64,000 bases of DNA from Nocardioides sambongensis (lineage in GTDB: Bacteria > Actinomycetota > Actinomycetes > Propionibacteriales > Nocardioidaceae). The notes beneath the pieces are model-generated. The model was not told the origin of the DNA, ran no database searches, and worked only from the letters and a program-made list of their open reading frames with translations. The translations under genes and the position numbers were made by a program. Shown one piece after another: positions 1 to 8,453 of this stretch. Position 1 is the stretch's first letter; the number at the start of each line of letters is the position of its first letter. The stretch lies in contig NZ_CP041091.1 in the NCBI RefSeq assembly GCF_006494815.1, positions 3,548,501-3,612,500 of the forward strand. Reading direction: 5' to 3'.

Positions 1-372
1 CGGGTCGTCCCCGATGTGGCGCATCAACAGCAGGAACGGGTGGACGTTGTCGAACTCCGGCCAGGAGTCGGGCCGCAGCGCGCAGATCAGGTCGTCCAGG
101 TTCTGCTCGGCGGTGGGGGCGGCGTCGGCGGGGTCCTGATCGGGTTCGAACGCCCGGGCGGCCTGCGCCATCACCTCCGTGAAGAGCTCCTCCTTCGAGC
201 CGAAGTAGCGCTTGATCAGCGAGACGTTGACGCCCGCGTCCGCCGCCACGGCCCGGGTGGTGGTGCCGTCGTACCCGAGGACGACGAAGCGGCGCCGCGC
301 CGCCTCGAGCAGGGCGGCGCGGGTCGCCTGCGCGTCGCGGCGCCGACCCGCGCCCCTCGCCTCGCCTGCCAT
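1..372 (-). CDS. TetR-family transcriptional regulator (3' end beyond window)
   Basis: The first 124 codons are visible; the gene runs off the left edge. Start is the ATG at 372-370. Residues about 14-60 form a TetR DNA-binding domain: a first helix ending in EAARRRF, then the helix-turn-helix TTTRAVAADAGVNVSLIKRY and the closing FGSKEELF motif. The ligand-binding domain is mostly outside the window. It is divergent from the PAP2/DedA pair, and two near-identical 20-bp repeats lie between them, so it probably represses itself and that pair (inference). The ligand cannot be predicted. Confidence 0.85.
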   Translation of the reverse strand, partial: MAGEARGAGRRRDAQATRAALLEAARRRFVVLGYDGTTTRAVAADAGVNVSLIKRYFGSKEELFTEVMAQAARAFEPDQDPADAAPTAEQNLDDLICALRPDSWPEFDNVHPFLLLMRHIGDDP

Positions 373-413
373 CCCGACTCCTCTCCGCGATTCGCTGCCG
401 GAGTGGACCCTAC

Positions 414-480
414 CGAAGTAAACGTGCGTTTGCTTCTGCCCGGACGCGTGGCTAGCCTTGCGAAGTCAACATGCGTTTAC
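414..480. promoter_or_regulatory. Paired direct-repeat operator between TetR and PAP2 genes
   Basis: Two 20-bp copies starting CGAAGT, at 414-433 and 461-480, agree at 17 of 20 positions and are 47 bp apart. Each contains an imperfect palindrome: GTAAACG-TG-CGTTTGC in the first and GTCAACATGCGTTTAC in the second. The position in a divergent promoter region next to a TetR gene is the standard site for an autoregulatory operator. Binding by the adjacent regulator is inferred. Confidence 0.5.
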
Positions 481-499
481 GTGTCGGGGAGGGGGCTCG

Positions 500-1295
500 A
501 TGGCGACGCTGGCACCCCCGACCGCCCGGTCGTGGCCACCACGCCGTCCCGCTCGCCGCGGCGCCGTCTGCGGGTGGGGCTCCGCGAGCTGGGACTGCTG
601 CTCGCCCTCTACCTCGGCTACTCCGCGGTCCGGATGGTGGCCTCGGACGACTTCATGCGCGCGGTGCTGCACGCGGAGTTCCTGCTCGACCTGGAGCGTC
701 CGCTCGGCATCGCCCGGGAGCACCTGGTCAACGACTACTTCCACGCGCACCGGTGGCTGGAGGTCGCCGCCAGCTTCTACTACGCGGTGGCCCACTACCT
801 GGTGACCGCGGTGGTGCTGGGGTGGTTGTGGTTCCGCCGGCACTCCTTCTACCCGGTGGCGCGCACGGCGCTGGCCGTCGCGAGCCTGGTGGCGCTCGCC
901 GGCTTCCTGCTGCTGCCCACCGCGCCCCCGCGGCTCTTCGGCGGCTACCAGGACCTGCTCGCACAGACCGCCGACGTCGGCTGGTGGTCCGACCACGCCT
1001 CCGCCCCGCAGGACTGGCGCACCTGACCAACGAGCTCGCGGCGATGCCGTCGATGCACGCCGGGTGGGCCCTGTGGTGCGCCCTGGTGCTCGGCGCCTGC
1101 GCCGCCGGCACCGTTGTCCGGGTCCTGGGCTGGACGCACGCGGCGCTGACCGCCCTGGTGGTGGTGGGCACGGGGAACCACTGGATCCTCGACATCCTGG
1201 TCGGCGACGCCATCGTGCTCGGGGTGTGGCTGGTGGCCCGGCGGGTCGTCCCGCTGCGGACCGAGGCGCCGCGGGCGGACGCGGCACGTGCCTGA
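500..1295 (+). pseudogene. PAP2-superfamily membrane phosphatase, frameshifted as sequenced
   Basis: Integral membrane phosphatase of the PAP2_3 type (inositol phosphorylceramide synthase-like), expected to remove or transfer phosphate from lipid substrates. A strong GGGAGG site precedes ATG 500. The reading frame then breaks twice: adding one C to the C run at 515-519 gives MATLAPPDRPVVATTP, and adding one G at 1011-1012 joins SDHASAPQ to GLAHLTNELAAMPSMHAGW. The active-site motifs lie in the last third: MPSMHAGWALW and GNHWILDILVGD. Several hydrophobic helices are visible, for example LLLALYLGYSAV and LAVASLVALAGFLLL. The downstream DedA gene overlaps by 8 bp, suggesting translational coupling. 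Without the frameshifts the protein would be about 265 residues; sequence error is more likely than decay. Confidence 0.75.
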
Positions 1296-1902
1296 CCTGC
1301 CTGGGGCGCTGCTGGCCGGACTCGCCTCCTTCGCCGAGGCGATGCTCGGGGTCGGCTTCGTGCTTCCCGGCGAGGTCACCGTGGCCGCCCTGGCCGCGGC
1401 CGCCGGCTCCGGTCAGCTGCCGTGGATGTGGCTGCTGGTGCTGCTCGGCGCGCTGGCCGGGGACCAGGTCAACTACTGGCTCGGCCGCAGCCTCGGCGGG
1501 AGGCTGGAGGGGAGCCGGCTGGTGGAGCGGCTCGGCCGTGGGCACTGGCAGCGCGGCGTCGCCCTGATCGCCCGGTACGGCGCGCTGGCGATCGTGCTGA
1601 GCCGGGTGCTGCCGGTGGTGCGGACCCTGGTCCCCGCGGTCGCCGGCACGGGTCGGATGCCGTGGCGCAGGTTCGCCCCGGCGTCGTTCGTCGGGTGCGC
1701 CGCGTGGGCGGCGGTCTGGGTGGGCGCCGGCGGCGCGCTCGCCCTGGTCGCGCGGTGGTCGCTGCCGGTGCTCGGCGTGCTGGCGCTGGCCGGGGTGGGG
1801 CTCTGGGTGGGTCGTCGGGTGCGTCGCCGGCGCGAGCGGCGTCACGCGCTCGTCCAGGACCGCGTGCCGGACGTCGCCCCCGCTCCCGCCCCCTGCGGCT
1901 GA
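1288..1902 (+). CDS. DedA-family membrane protein
   Basis: A 204-residue DedA (SNARE-associated, PF09335) protein. The family is implicated in undecaprenyl-phosphate or phospholipid flipping and membrane homeostasis. Family hallmarks are present: an acidic residue in LPGEVTVAAL near residue 30, GDQVNYWLGR near 58, and the arginine-bearing SRVLPVVRTLVPAVAG near 108, followed by C-terminal helices and a basic tail. GTG 1288 overlaps the end of the PAP2 gene by 8 bp. DedA plus PAP2 phosphatase in one transcript fits a role in lipid-carrier recycling (inference). No signal peptide is needed; the protein is multi-pass. Confidence 0.88.
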   Translation: MPDLPGALLAGLASFAEAMLGVGFVLPGEVTVAALAAAAGSGQLPWMWLLVLLGALAGDQVNYWLGRSLGGRLEGSRLVERLGRGHWQRGVALIARYGALAIVLSRVLPVVRTLVPAVAGTGRMPWRRFAPASFVGCAAWAAVWVGAGGALALVARWSLPVLGVLALAGVGLWVGRRVRRRRERRHALVQDRVPDVAPAPAPCG

Positions 1903-1915
1903 CCGGACGCGGGGG

Positions 1916-2632
1916 TCAGCCGAACAGCCGCCTCGCCGCGTCGGTGGCGACCAGGAACCCGATGATGCCGATGGCCCACCAGATCGCGCCGGTGGTGCGC
2001 CGTGCGAGCCAGTCGGAGAGCCGTTCGAGCGTCGGCGACACCTGCCGGTGCAGCGCCATCCGGGCCACGAGCAGGATCAGGGCGGGCAGCGACATCACCG
2101 CCACGTAGCCGGCCAGCGTTGCGACCTGGCCCGCGGGCGGGAGGCCGCTCGTGCTGATCAGGGCGACGGCCCCCAGGTAGGGGAGCATGCTCGCGGCCTC
2201 GATCAGCCCGGCGGCGAGCGCGACGCCGACCACCGTCGACCAGCGGGAGTCCGCTGCCGCCACGGTGTCGACCCAGCGTCGGGCGCGTCCGGGGGTGGCG
2301 TCCGCGGCGCGGCGCTCGGCCGCCCGCTTGGCCCACGGCGTGTCCGGCCAGAAGCTGCCGACCAGCAGGCCGACGCCGACCACCAGCTGGACGACGTCGA
2401 CGGTGCGACTCTCCTCGACCTGCTCGCCGAGCTCGCCGAGCAGGTCGGCGCCGGCGAGCAGCGCGAGCCCGAGCGCCAGGTAGAACGCGCTGATCGTCGC
2501 CAGGTAGACGACCACCCTCGATGCCCGCATCCGCGGATGGGTGAGCATCAGCAGCGGCAGCACCAGGGTGCCGACGCTGGTGCTGTCGACGAGCGCCAGG
2601 CCGATGAGCCCGAGCAGTGCGGCGATCGTCAT
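1916..2632 (-). CDS. GAP-family (Sap-like) membrane protein
   Basis: A 238-residue multi-spanning protein of the GAP / sulfolipid-1-addressing family (PF11139), whose mycobacterial members are linked to glycopeptidolipid or sulfolipid export. The N-terminus LLGLIGLALVDSTSVGTL with the conserved D-S-T, and the segment LIEAASMLPYLGAVALIS, are typical. About six hydrophobic helices are visible. ATG 2632 is chosen over upstream in-frame codons because AAGAGGA sits directly before it. It is divergent from a TetR gene, with paired repeats in the 76-bp spacer. The transported substrate is unknown; similarity to LysE-type transporters is an alternative description. Confidence 0.75.
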   Translation of the reverse strand: MTIAALLGLIGLALVDSTSVGTLVLPLLMLTHPRMRASRVVVYLATISAFYLALGLALLAGADLLGELGEQVEESRTVDVVQLVVGVGLLVGSFWPDTPWAKRAAERRAADATPGRARRWVDTVAAADSRWSTVVGVALAAGLIEAASMLPYLGAVALISTSGLPPAGQVATLAGYVAVMSLPALILLVARMALHRQVSPTLERLSDWLARRTTGAIWWAIGIIGFLVATDAARRLFG

Positions 2633-2644
2633 GGTCCTCTTTGG

Positions 2645-2703
2645 TAGTACGACTGTGTGAAAACGCGGTGTGCCACCGTTTATAGCACGAGTGTGTGAAA
2701 ATG
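2645..2703. promoter_or_regulatory. Direct-repeat operator between GAP and TetR genes
   Basis: Two 21-bp copies at 2645-2665 and 2683-2703 share 18 of 21 positions around the core TGTGTGAAAA and are spaced 38 bp apart, starting TAGTACGA and TAGCACGA. They fill the short divergent spacer and run up to the regulator start. A TetR dimer pair bound here would cover both promoters. Recognition by the adjacent TetR protein is inferred from position only. Confidence 0.5.
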
Positions 2704-2708
2704 ATCCG

Positions 2709-3356
2709 GTGCCGAAGGTGGTGGACCACGACGAGCGCCGACGCGAGATCGCCGAGGCGGTGTGGCGGGTGATCGCCCGGGACGGGATGGCCGCCGCCAG
2801 CGCCCGCACCGTCGCCGCCGAGGGCGGGTGGTCGCTCGGTGCGGTCCGGCACTACTTCTCCAGCCAGGACGAGCTGATGCTCTTCGCCGTCACCGAGATG
2901 ATCGACGGGGTGGTGGGGCGGCTCCAGGCGATCCGGGCGGCGCACCGGCCCGGACCGGCGCGCTGCCGTCGGGTGCTGGAGCAGCTGCTGCCGCTCGACG
3001 AGCGACGCACCGGCGAGGTGCGGGTCTGGCTCGCCGCGCTGATCCGGTCGCACGTCGACCCCGCCTTCGACGAGGTGCGCCGCGCCGGGTGGGACGGGAC
3101 CCGACGCATCTGTCGTGGCGTCGTCCTGGAGCTGGCCGGCCGGGAGGGCGCGGCGCCGTCCACGCCGCTCGGCGCCCGGCTCGAGGCGCAGGCGAGCGAC
3201 CTGCACACCTGGGTCGACGGGCTCACCCTGCAGTCCGCCACCATGCCCGACGCGCTCCCGGCCGACGAGGTACGACGCCAAGTGCGGACCCACGTGCGTC
3301 GCCTCGGCGCCGCGCTCGCCCCCTCACACCGCGGCGAGCAGCCGACGCAGGGGTGA
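2709..3356 (+). CDS. TetR/AcrR-family transcriptional regulator
   Basis: A 215-residue TetR regulator starting at GTG 2709. Residues 6-55 make the DNA-binding domain: DERRREIAEAVWRVIARDG, then ASARTVAAEGGWSLGAVRHY and FSSQDELML. The C-terminal half resembles the BetI/TetR_C_6 ligand domain. Its 3' end overlaps by 33 bp the convergent TOPRIM gene. It most likely controls the divergent GAP-family gene through the 21-bp repeats. An in-frame upstream ATG or GTG start is possible, but it would run through the repeats. Confidence 0.85.
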   Translation: MPKVVDHDERRREIAEAVWRVIARDGMAAASARTVAAEGGWSLGAVRHYFSSQDELMLFAVTEMIDGVVGRLQAIRAAHRPGPARCRRVLEQLLPLDERRTGEVRVWLAALIRSHVDPAFDEVRRAGWDGTRRICRGVVLELAGREGAAPSTPLGARLEAQASDLHTWVDGLTLQSATMPDALPADEVRRQVRTHVRRLGAALAPSHRGEQPTQG

Positions 3357-3860
3357 GGGCGCCCGGTCGAGGTCGAGGGCATCGACCATCGCCGCGGCGT
3401 ACCGCTCCTTCCGGCCGCTCTGGGAGGTGAAGAACCGGCGCAGCACGGCGTCCTCGGGCCAGTCCCGCTGGGCCGGCATCCGGGCCAGGCGCTGGTAGGA
3501 ACGGGTCTCGCCCTGGTCGGCGATCACCGCGTGCGTGCCTGCCACTCCGACCGCGCGGACCAGCTCGTCCTCCAGGTCGACGTGGCAGGCGAAGAAGTCG
3601 ACCGACTCCAGGCTCAGCCCGGCGGCGGCGAGCCCGCGTCGTACGTGCTCCTGGTCGGGTTCGTCGTAGAGCCCGGCGAGGCGCAGACCCAACCCCGGCG
3701 GGCCGTAGTGGGTGGCGAAGGTGCGGGTGTTGGTCACCCCGCCCATCGGCAGCACCTCGACGCCCTCGGCGCGCAGGTCGCGGCCGAGGCGGGTGGCGAG
3801 GGCGTGCAGCGCCGTCCGGTCGCTGCGCCCCTCCACGAGCACGACGGTCCGGGGCGGCAC
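3324..3860 (-). CDS. Orphan OLD-type TOPRIM domain protein
   Basis: About 178 residues. TOPRIM signature residues are visible: VVLVEGRSDRTALHALA near the N-terminus (the conserved Glu) and LAGLYDEPD in the middle (acidic metal-binding pair). The family resembles the nuclease half of OLD endonucleases and is widespread as a stand-alone gene in actinobacteria; its substrate is not established. No ABC ATPase partner is present. The start is uncertain: GTG 3860 has GGAGG almost touching it, while ATG 3867 in another frame would need one extra C to give MEACRPRTVVLVEG. The 3' end overlaps the convergent TetR gene. Confidence 0.7.
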   Translation of the reverse strand: MPPRTVVLVEGRSDRTALHALATRLGRDLRAEGVEVLPMGGVTNTRTFATHYGPPGLGLRLAGLYDEPDQEHVRRGLAAAGLSLESVDFFACHVDLEDELVRAVGVAGTHAVIADQGETRSYQRLARMPAQRDWPEDAVLRRFFTSQSGRKERYAAAMVDALDLDRAPSPLRRLLAAV

Positions 3861-3984
3861 GCCTCCATTGGGTCGCCGTGCGGCGGTCGCCGTCAAGCGG
3901 ATTCGGGCGCCGGCCGTTGCGTGCGCGCCGTAGGCTCCGACGCGTGGAGCGCGCCCGCCCTCCGCGCGTCGGCAGGAGGTCGGC

Positions 3985-5676
3985 ATGAGGCCCAACGAGC
4001 TCTCCCGGCAGGAGACCGCGATCATCCTGGTCGCCGGGCCGGACCGGATCGGCCCCCTCGTGGAAGCGGTCGGCAGGCGCTACGCCGCCGAGTACGCGGT
4101 CCGTTCCTTCGGCACGGCGGCGAGCGCGATGACCGGGATGGCCGACATCGTCGAGTACGGCGGTGACGTCGCGGTGATCGGCGTCGACCCCGACCTGGCC
4201 GACGACGACGCCCTCGACTTCCTGGCCAAGGTGCACCGGCTGGTGCCGACGGCGCGGCGGGTCGCGATGATCACCGGCCTGTGGCGCGGCGAGCAGGTGG
4301 ACCGGGTCCGCGCCGCGCTGGCCGAGGGCCGGATCGACGCGATGCTGTCGGTCCCGCTCGGGATCCGCGACGAGGAGTTCCACGCGGCGATGAGCGAGGT
4401 GCTCAGCGACTGGCTCTGGAGCGCCCAGGCGGTCACCGTCGACGGCGTCCAGATCGTCAGCAACGCCGACACCCCGGACCTGCTGCGGCTCACCGACTTC
4501 CTGCAGCGGATGGGGATGCCGTATCGCCGCTACCCGCTGGAGTCCGAGGTCAGCGAGCACCTGCACGAGATGGCCGGGCCGGAGCCGACGTACCCGTTGG
4601 TGAAGGCGTTCACCGGCGACCTGCTGCAGGCGCCGACGCTGGCCGACCTCGGGGCGCTGATGTTCGGCCGGGTCAGCGACCTCGGCACCGACCACGTGGC
4701 CGACCTGCTCGTGGTCGGCGCCGGTCCGGCCGGGCTGGCGGCCGCGGTCTACGGCGCCTCGGAGGGCCTGTCCACGGTGGTGCTGGAGTCCGAGGCGGTC
4801 GGCGGGCAGGCCGGCACCAGCTCGATGATCCGCAACTATCTGGGGTTCCCGCGCGGCATCTCCGGGATGCGGCTCGCCCAACGCGCGCGCAGCCAGGCGA
4901 CCCGCTTCGGCGCGCGCTTCTTCGTCGGGACGCCCGCGGCCCACCTGGCGCCCGCCGAGAGCGGTGCGCCGCACGTCGTCGAGCTGACCGACGGCACCCG
5001 GCTGAGCGCACGGTCCGTGGTGGTGGCCACCGGCGCGCAGTATCGCCGGCTCGCGGTCGAGGCGATCGAGGAGCGGGTCGGGCAGGGAGTCCACTACGGC
5101 GCCGCGACCAGCGTCGCCCACGAGACCCGGGGCCGGCCGGTCTACGTGGTCGGAGGCGGCAACTCCGCCGGTCAGGCCGCCCTGCACCTGGCCCGGTACG
5201 CCGACCACGTCACCATCGTGATCCGTCGCGAGGACCTCACCGCCACGATGTCGGACTACCTGGTCCGCGAGGTGCACGGCACCAAGCGGATCTCGGTGCG
5301 CGCCCGGACGGAGGTGGTCGACGGTCGGGGCGAGGGTCGGTTGGAGGAGGTCACTCTGCGCCACTGCGACACCGGCGAGCACGAGCAGGTCGACTGCGGC
5401 GCCCTGATGCTGCTGCTCGGCGCCGACCCGTGCACCGGCTGGCTGACCGGCAGCCTGTGCCTGGCCGACGACGGCTTCGTGGTGACCGGGCGGGACCTGC
5501 CGCAGTACAAGTGGTCCGGTGGCATTCCGCCGGAGTCACTCGCCACCAACGTCCCCGGCATCTTCGCGGTCGGCGACATCCGCGCGGGGTCGATGAAACG
5601 GGTCGCCTCCGCCGCGGGCGAGGGTGCCGCGGTCGTGCCGCTGGTGCACGCGTACCTGTCCGGACTGGACGGCTGA
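3985..5676 (+). CDS. Receiver-like / thioredoxin-fold / FAD oxidoreductase fusion
   Basis: A 563-residue fusion with AGGAGG before ATG 3985. Residues about 10-135 look like a response-regulator receiver fold. Residues about 145-225 (VQIVSNADTPDLLRLTDFLQ onward) look like a thioredoxin or glutaredoxin fold without a CxxC. Residues about 235-560 are a thioredoxin-reductase-like flavoprotein: DLLVVGAGPAGLAAAVYGAS binds FAD, VYVVGGGNSAGQAALHLA binds the pyridine nucleotide, and VPGIFAVGDIR closes the FAD site. The position of the redox CxxC in true thioredoxin reductases reads HYGAATSVAHE, so the active disulfide is missing. It is probably an FAD/NAD(P)H oxidoreductase with a sensing or docking front end. 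Partner and substrate are unknown. Confidence 0.8.
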   Translation: MRPNELSRQETAIILVAGPDRIGPLVEAVGRRYAAEYAVRSFGTAASAMTGMADIVEYGGDVAVIGVDPDLADDDALDFLAKVHRLVPTARRVAMITGLWRGEQVDRVRAALAEGRIDAMLSVPLGIRDEEFHAAMSEVLSDWLWSAQAVTVDGVQIVSNADTPDLLRLTDFLQRMGMPYRRYPLESEVSEHLHEMAGPEPTYPLVKAFTGDLLQAPTLADLGALMFGRVSDLGTDHVADLLVVGAGPAGLAAAVYGASEGLSTVVLESEAVGGQAGTSSMIRNYLGFPRGISGMRLAQRARSQATRFGARFFVGTPAAHLAPAESGAPHVVELTDGTRLSARSVVVATGAQYRRLAVEAIEERVGQGVHYGAATSVAHETRGRPVYVVGGGNSAGQAALHLARYADHVTIVIRREDLTATMSDYLVREVHGTKRISVRARTEVVDGRGEGRLEEVTLRHCDTGEHEQVDCGALMLLLGADPCTGWLTGSLCLADDGFVVTGRDLPQYKWSGGIPPESLATNVPGIFAVGDIRAGSMKRVASAAGEGAAVVPLVHAYLSGLDG

Positions 5677-5707
5677 ATCCAGGCGGAGCCCGGCGCCGGC
5701 GACCGGG

Positions 5708-6052
5708 TCAGGGGTGGAGGTGGTCGCGCCAGTCGGCCGGGAGCCGATCCGCCGGCCCCGGCGCGCTCTGCTCCGCGGGGTGGGCCTGCGGGTCGGCGAG
5801 CGTCGGGCCCCGCACGCCCGACTCCTTCCGGTAGTCCCAGAACCAGTCCTCGCCCGGCTCGAAGCTCTGCACCACCGGGTGGCCGCTGGTGCGGAAGTGG
5901 GCGGTCGCGTGCTGGGACGGGCTGGAGTCGCAGCAGCCGACGTGGCCGCACTGGGCGCAGCGGCGCAGGTGCACCCACCAGCCCGCGGACTCCTCGCACT
6001 CCACGCAGCCGGCGCCGGAAGGAGCGGCGGACGGGTCGATGCCTTCGGTCAT
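5708..6052 (-). CDS. UBP-type zinc finger protein
   Basis: A small, 114-residue protein. Start ATG 6052. The centre holds a ZnF-UBP fold: CVECEESAGWWVHLRRCAQC, then GHVGCCDSSPSQHATAHF and HPVVQSF, supplying the Cys and His ligands. In eukaryotes this fold binds ubiquitin C-termini. In actinobacteria it occurs as a short stand-alone protein of unknown role. The tail FEPGEDWFWDYRKE is also typical. Transcribed convergently with the flavoprotein gene, about 30 bp away. Confidence 0.85.
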   Translation of the reverse strand: MTEGIDPSAAPSGAGCVECEESAGWWVHLRRCAQCGHVGCCDSSPSQHATAHFRTSGHPVVQSFEPGEDWFWDYRKESGVRGPTLADPQAHPAEQSAPGPADRLPADWRDHLHP

Positions 6053-6183
6053 GCACCCACTCCACTCCGGTCCGCCGTGGTTGGCAAGGGACGGCGATGA
6101 TCGGATCGCGCTCGGGAGAGGACGTGCGCCAGCAGCGGTGACGATCGGCACCGGACGTGCGCCCGCAGTGGGAGAATCCGCGG

Positions 6184-7425
6184 GTGATCACGCACGTCGC
6201 GACTGCGGCCTCCTCCTCGTCGTCGGCCGACGAGCTCACCACGGCGATCGTCTCCCTGTTCTGGATCGCGTGCGTGGTGGCCGTGTCGCCCCTGGTGGTG
6301 AGGCTGGCGCGGGGGCTGGTGCCCGACGTGGTGGTGCTGCTGGTGCTCGGCTGTGCGATCGGCGCCAGCGGCCTGGACCTGGCGTCCACCGGCGACGGGG
6401 TGGAGCTGATCCGGGAGCTCGGGCTCGGCCTGCTCTTCCTGATGGCGGGCTCCGAGATCGACCCGGCCACGCTGCGCTCGCAGCAGGGGCGGCACGCCGC
6501 GGTGACCTGGCTGCTCTGCCTGGTGCTGGGCTTCGCGTTGGCGTGGGCGTTCATCCCCGACGCCGACTTCCAGGTGGCGCTGGTGCTGGCGATCGCGATC
6601 ACGTCGACCGCGCTCGGCGCGATCCTGCCGATCCTGCAGGACCGGGGGCTGGGCGGCACCGCGCTCGGTCGCGCCGTGCTCACCCACGGCGCGATGGGCG
6701 AGCTCGGCCCGATCCTGGTGATGGCGGTGCTGCTCGGGTCGCGCAGCACACTGAGCACCCTCGCGCTGCTGATCCTGTTCGTGATCATCGCGATCGCGGT
6801 CACCGTCGTACCGCGTGCGCTGGTGCTGCGGGTCCCGGGTCTTCGCGTGGCCCTGATGGACGGCATGCACGGCACCGGCCAGACCGGGATGCGGGTGATC
6901 TTCCTGCTGCTGCTCACGCTGATGGCGGCCGCCGCGGTCTTCGAGCTCGACGTGGTGCTCGGGGCGTTCGCGGCCGGGTTCATCCTGCGCGAACTGCAGC
7001 CGGCCGACGCACACTTCCTCGAGGAGCGCGTCCAGATCGTGGCCTGGAGCCTGCCGGTGCCGGTCTTCTTCGTCACCTCCGGGATGAGCATCGACATCGA
7101 CGCGGTGATGGAGCGGCCCGGGTTGGTGGTCACCTTCGTGGCGATGATCATCCTGGTGCGCGGCGGCGTGGTGTGGCTGCGTGAACGGTTCGGCGTGACC
7201 GGGTCCGGCCTGACCACCCGGGCCGAGCGCTACCAGCTGGCGCTCTACTCGGCGGCCGGTCTGCCCATCATCGTCGCGGTGACCGAGCTCGCGCGGGAGC
7301 GGGACCTGATGCCCGAGGACGTGGCTGCCACCCTGGTCGCCGCCGGTGCGGTGACGTTGCTCCTCTTCCCGCTGCTGGCCCGGTTCGGCGGGCGTCGCCG
7401 GGAGCGACTCGCGACGCGGAGCTGA
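6184..7425 (+). CDS. Cation:proton antiporter, CPA2 family
   Basis: A 413-residue integral membrane protein of the Na+/H+ or K+/H+ exchanger family (PF00999). Twelve or so hydrophobic segments are visible. ELGLGLLFLMAGSEIDP, AIAITSTALGAILPIL, LTHGAMGELGPILVMAVL and LDVVLGAFAAGFILREL carry the pattern of the CPA2 core with intramembrane acidic residues. There is no C-terminal TrkA-N or RCK regulatory domain, so it is not a full KefB/KefC protein. GTG 6184 is used because GGGAG lies upstream; GTG 6157 is an alternative. Confidence 0.82.
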   Translation: MITHVATAASSSSSADELTTAIVSLFWIACVVAVSPLVVRLARGLVPDVVVLLVLGCAIGASGLDLASTGDGVELIRELGLGLLFLMAGSEIDPATLRSQQGRHAAVTWLLCLVLGFALAWAFIPDADFQVALVLAIAITSTALGAILPILQDRGLGGTALGRAVLTHGAMGELGPILVMAVLLGSRSTLSTLALLILFVIIAIAVTVVPRALVLRVPGLRVALMDGMHGTGQTGMRVIFLLLLTLMAAAAVFELDVVLGAFAAGFILRELQPADAHFLEERVQIVAWSLPVPVFFVTSGMSIDIDAVMERPGLVVTFVAMIILVRGGVVWLRERFGVTGSGLTTRAERYQLALYSAAGLPIIVAVTELARERDLMPEDVAATLVAAGAVTLLLFPLLARFGGRRRERLATRS

Positions 7426-7554
7426 GCCGGGTGGGTGGTCCAGCCCGGTGATCGCGGATCGCCGCGGGGCCGCCGAGTAGCGGGTTGTCGCCCGGAGTCG
7501 GCACCGGACTGACTACTGTGACCACCCTCACAACCAGTCCCGAGGAGAGCCGCG

Positions 7555-8442
7555 ATGAACGACTCCGCCTTGATCACCGTCGGCCTGCCGATCGCCCTGG
7601 CCATCATCATGTTCGGCCTCGGCCTCTCGCTGACGCCGTCGGACTTCGCCCGGGTCGCCCGCAGCCCGAAGGCGGTCGCGATCGCACTGGTGCTGCAGAT
7701 CCTGGTGCTGCCGGTGATCGCGTTCGGCCTGGTGACCGCCTTCGACCTGGACCCGCTGCTCGCGGTCGGCGTGATGCTGCTCGCCGCCTCGCCCGGCGGG
7801 ACCACCGCGAACCTGTTCAGCCACCTCTTCCGCGGGGACGTCGCCCTCAACGTCACCCTCACCGCGATCAACTCGGTGCTCGCAGCGGTCAGCATCCCGC
7901 TGATCACCAACTTCGCGATCAGCCACTTCGACGCCGACGGGGAGCTCGGCCTGCAGTTCACCAAGGTGATCCAGGTCGTGGCGATCGTGCTGGTGCCGGT
8001 CGCGATCGGCATGGTGGTGCGCAGCCGCTCGGCCGAGTTCGCCCACCGCGCGGACAAGCCGGTCCGGATCTTCTCGATCATCGTCCTCGCCGCCGTCGCG
8101 ATCGGTGCTCTGCTCGGCGAGCGCGACAACATCGGGGAGTACCTGGAGCAGGTCGGCCTCGTCACCGGCCTCTTCTGCCTGATCAGCCTCTCCCTCGGGT
8201 ACGGCGTGGCGCGGCTGCTCCGGCTCAGCCAGGCGCAGGCCGTCGCGAGCTCGATGGAGATCGGCATCCACAACACGACCATCGCGCTCACCATCGCGCT
8301 GAGCGTGCTCGACAGCACCGAGGTCGCCATCCCGAGCGCGGTCTACTCGATCTTGATGTACGTCCTGGCGACCGCCTTCGGCTTCGCGATCAGTCGGGGT
8401 CGGACGGGTGCGGAGGAGGCCGTCCCGTCGCACCGGGCGTGA
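7555..8442 (+). CDS. BASS-family (bile acid:sodium symporter-like) transporter
   Basis: A 295-residue membrane protein of the SBF/BASS superfamily. The N-terminus ALAIIMFGLGLSLTPSDF, the cross-over motif LLAASPGGTTANLFSHLF and the late EIGIHNTTIALTIALS are characteristic. The first of these resembles sodium-coupled transport of organic anions. AGGAGAG precedes ATG 7555. It is a lone gene in the same direction as the antiporter, 129 bp away. A second, more distant BASS protein lies at 38998-39963. The substrate cannot be predicted; bacterial members take up small carboxylates. Confidence 0.85.
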   Translation: MNDSALITVGLPIALAIIMFGLGLSLTPSDFARVARSPKAVAIALVLQILVLPVIAFGLVTAFDLDPLLAVGVMLLAASPGGTTANLFSHLFRGDVALNVTLTAINSVLAAVSIPLITNFAISHFDADGELGLQFTKVIQVVAIVLVPVAIGMVVRSRSAEFAHRADKPVRIFSIIVLAAVAIGALLGERDNIGEYLEQVGLVTGLFCLISLSLGYGVARLLRLSQAQAVASSMEIGIHNTTIALTIALSVLDSTEVAIPSAVYSILMYVLATAFGFAISRGRTGAEEAVPSHRA

Positions 8443-8453
8443 CCCGACCGGTC

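Noticed and set aside
16..1026. Long + strand frame over the left end
   Set aside because: Its first half is antisense to the TetR gene; only the part after about 520 is the real PAP2 frame.
3223..5382. 719-codon minus-strand frame opposite the flavoprotein gene
   Set aside because: Shadow of the fusion flavoprotein; also overlaps the real TOPRIM gene in another frame.
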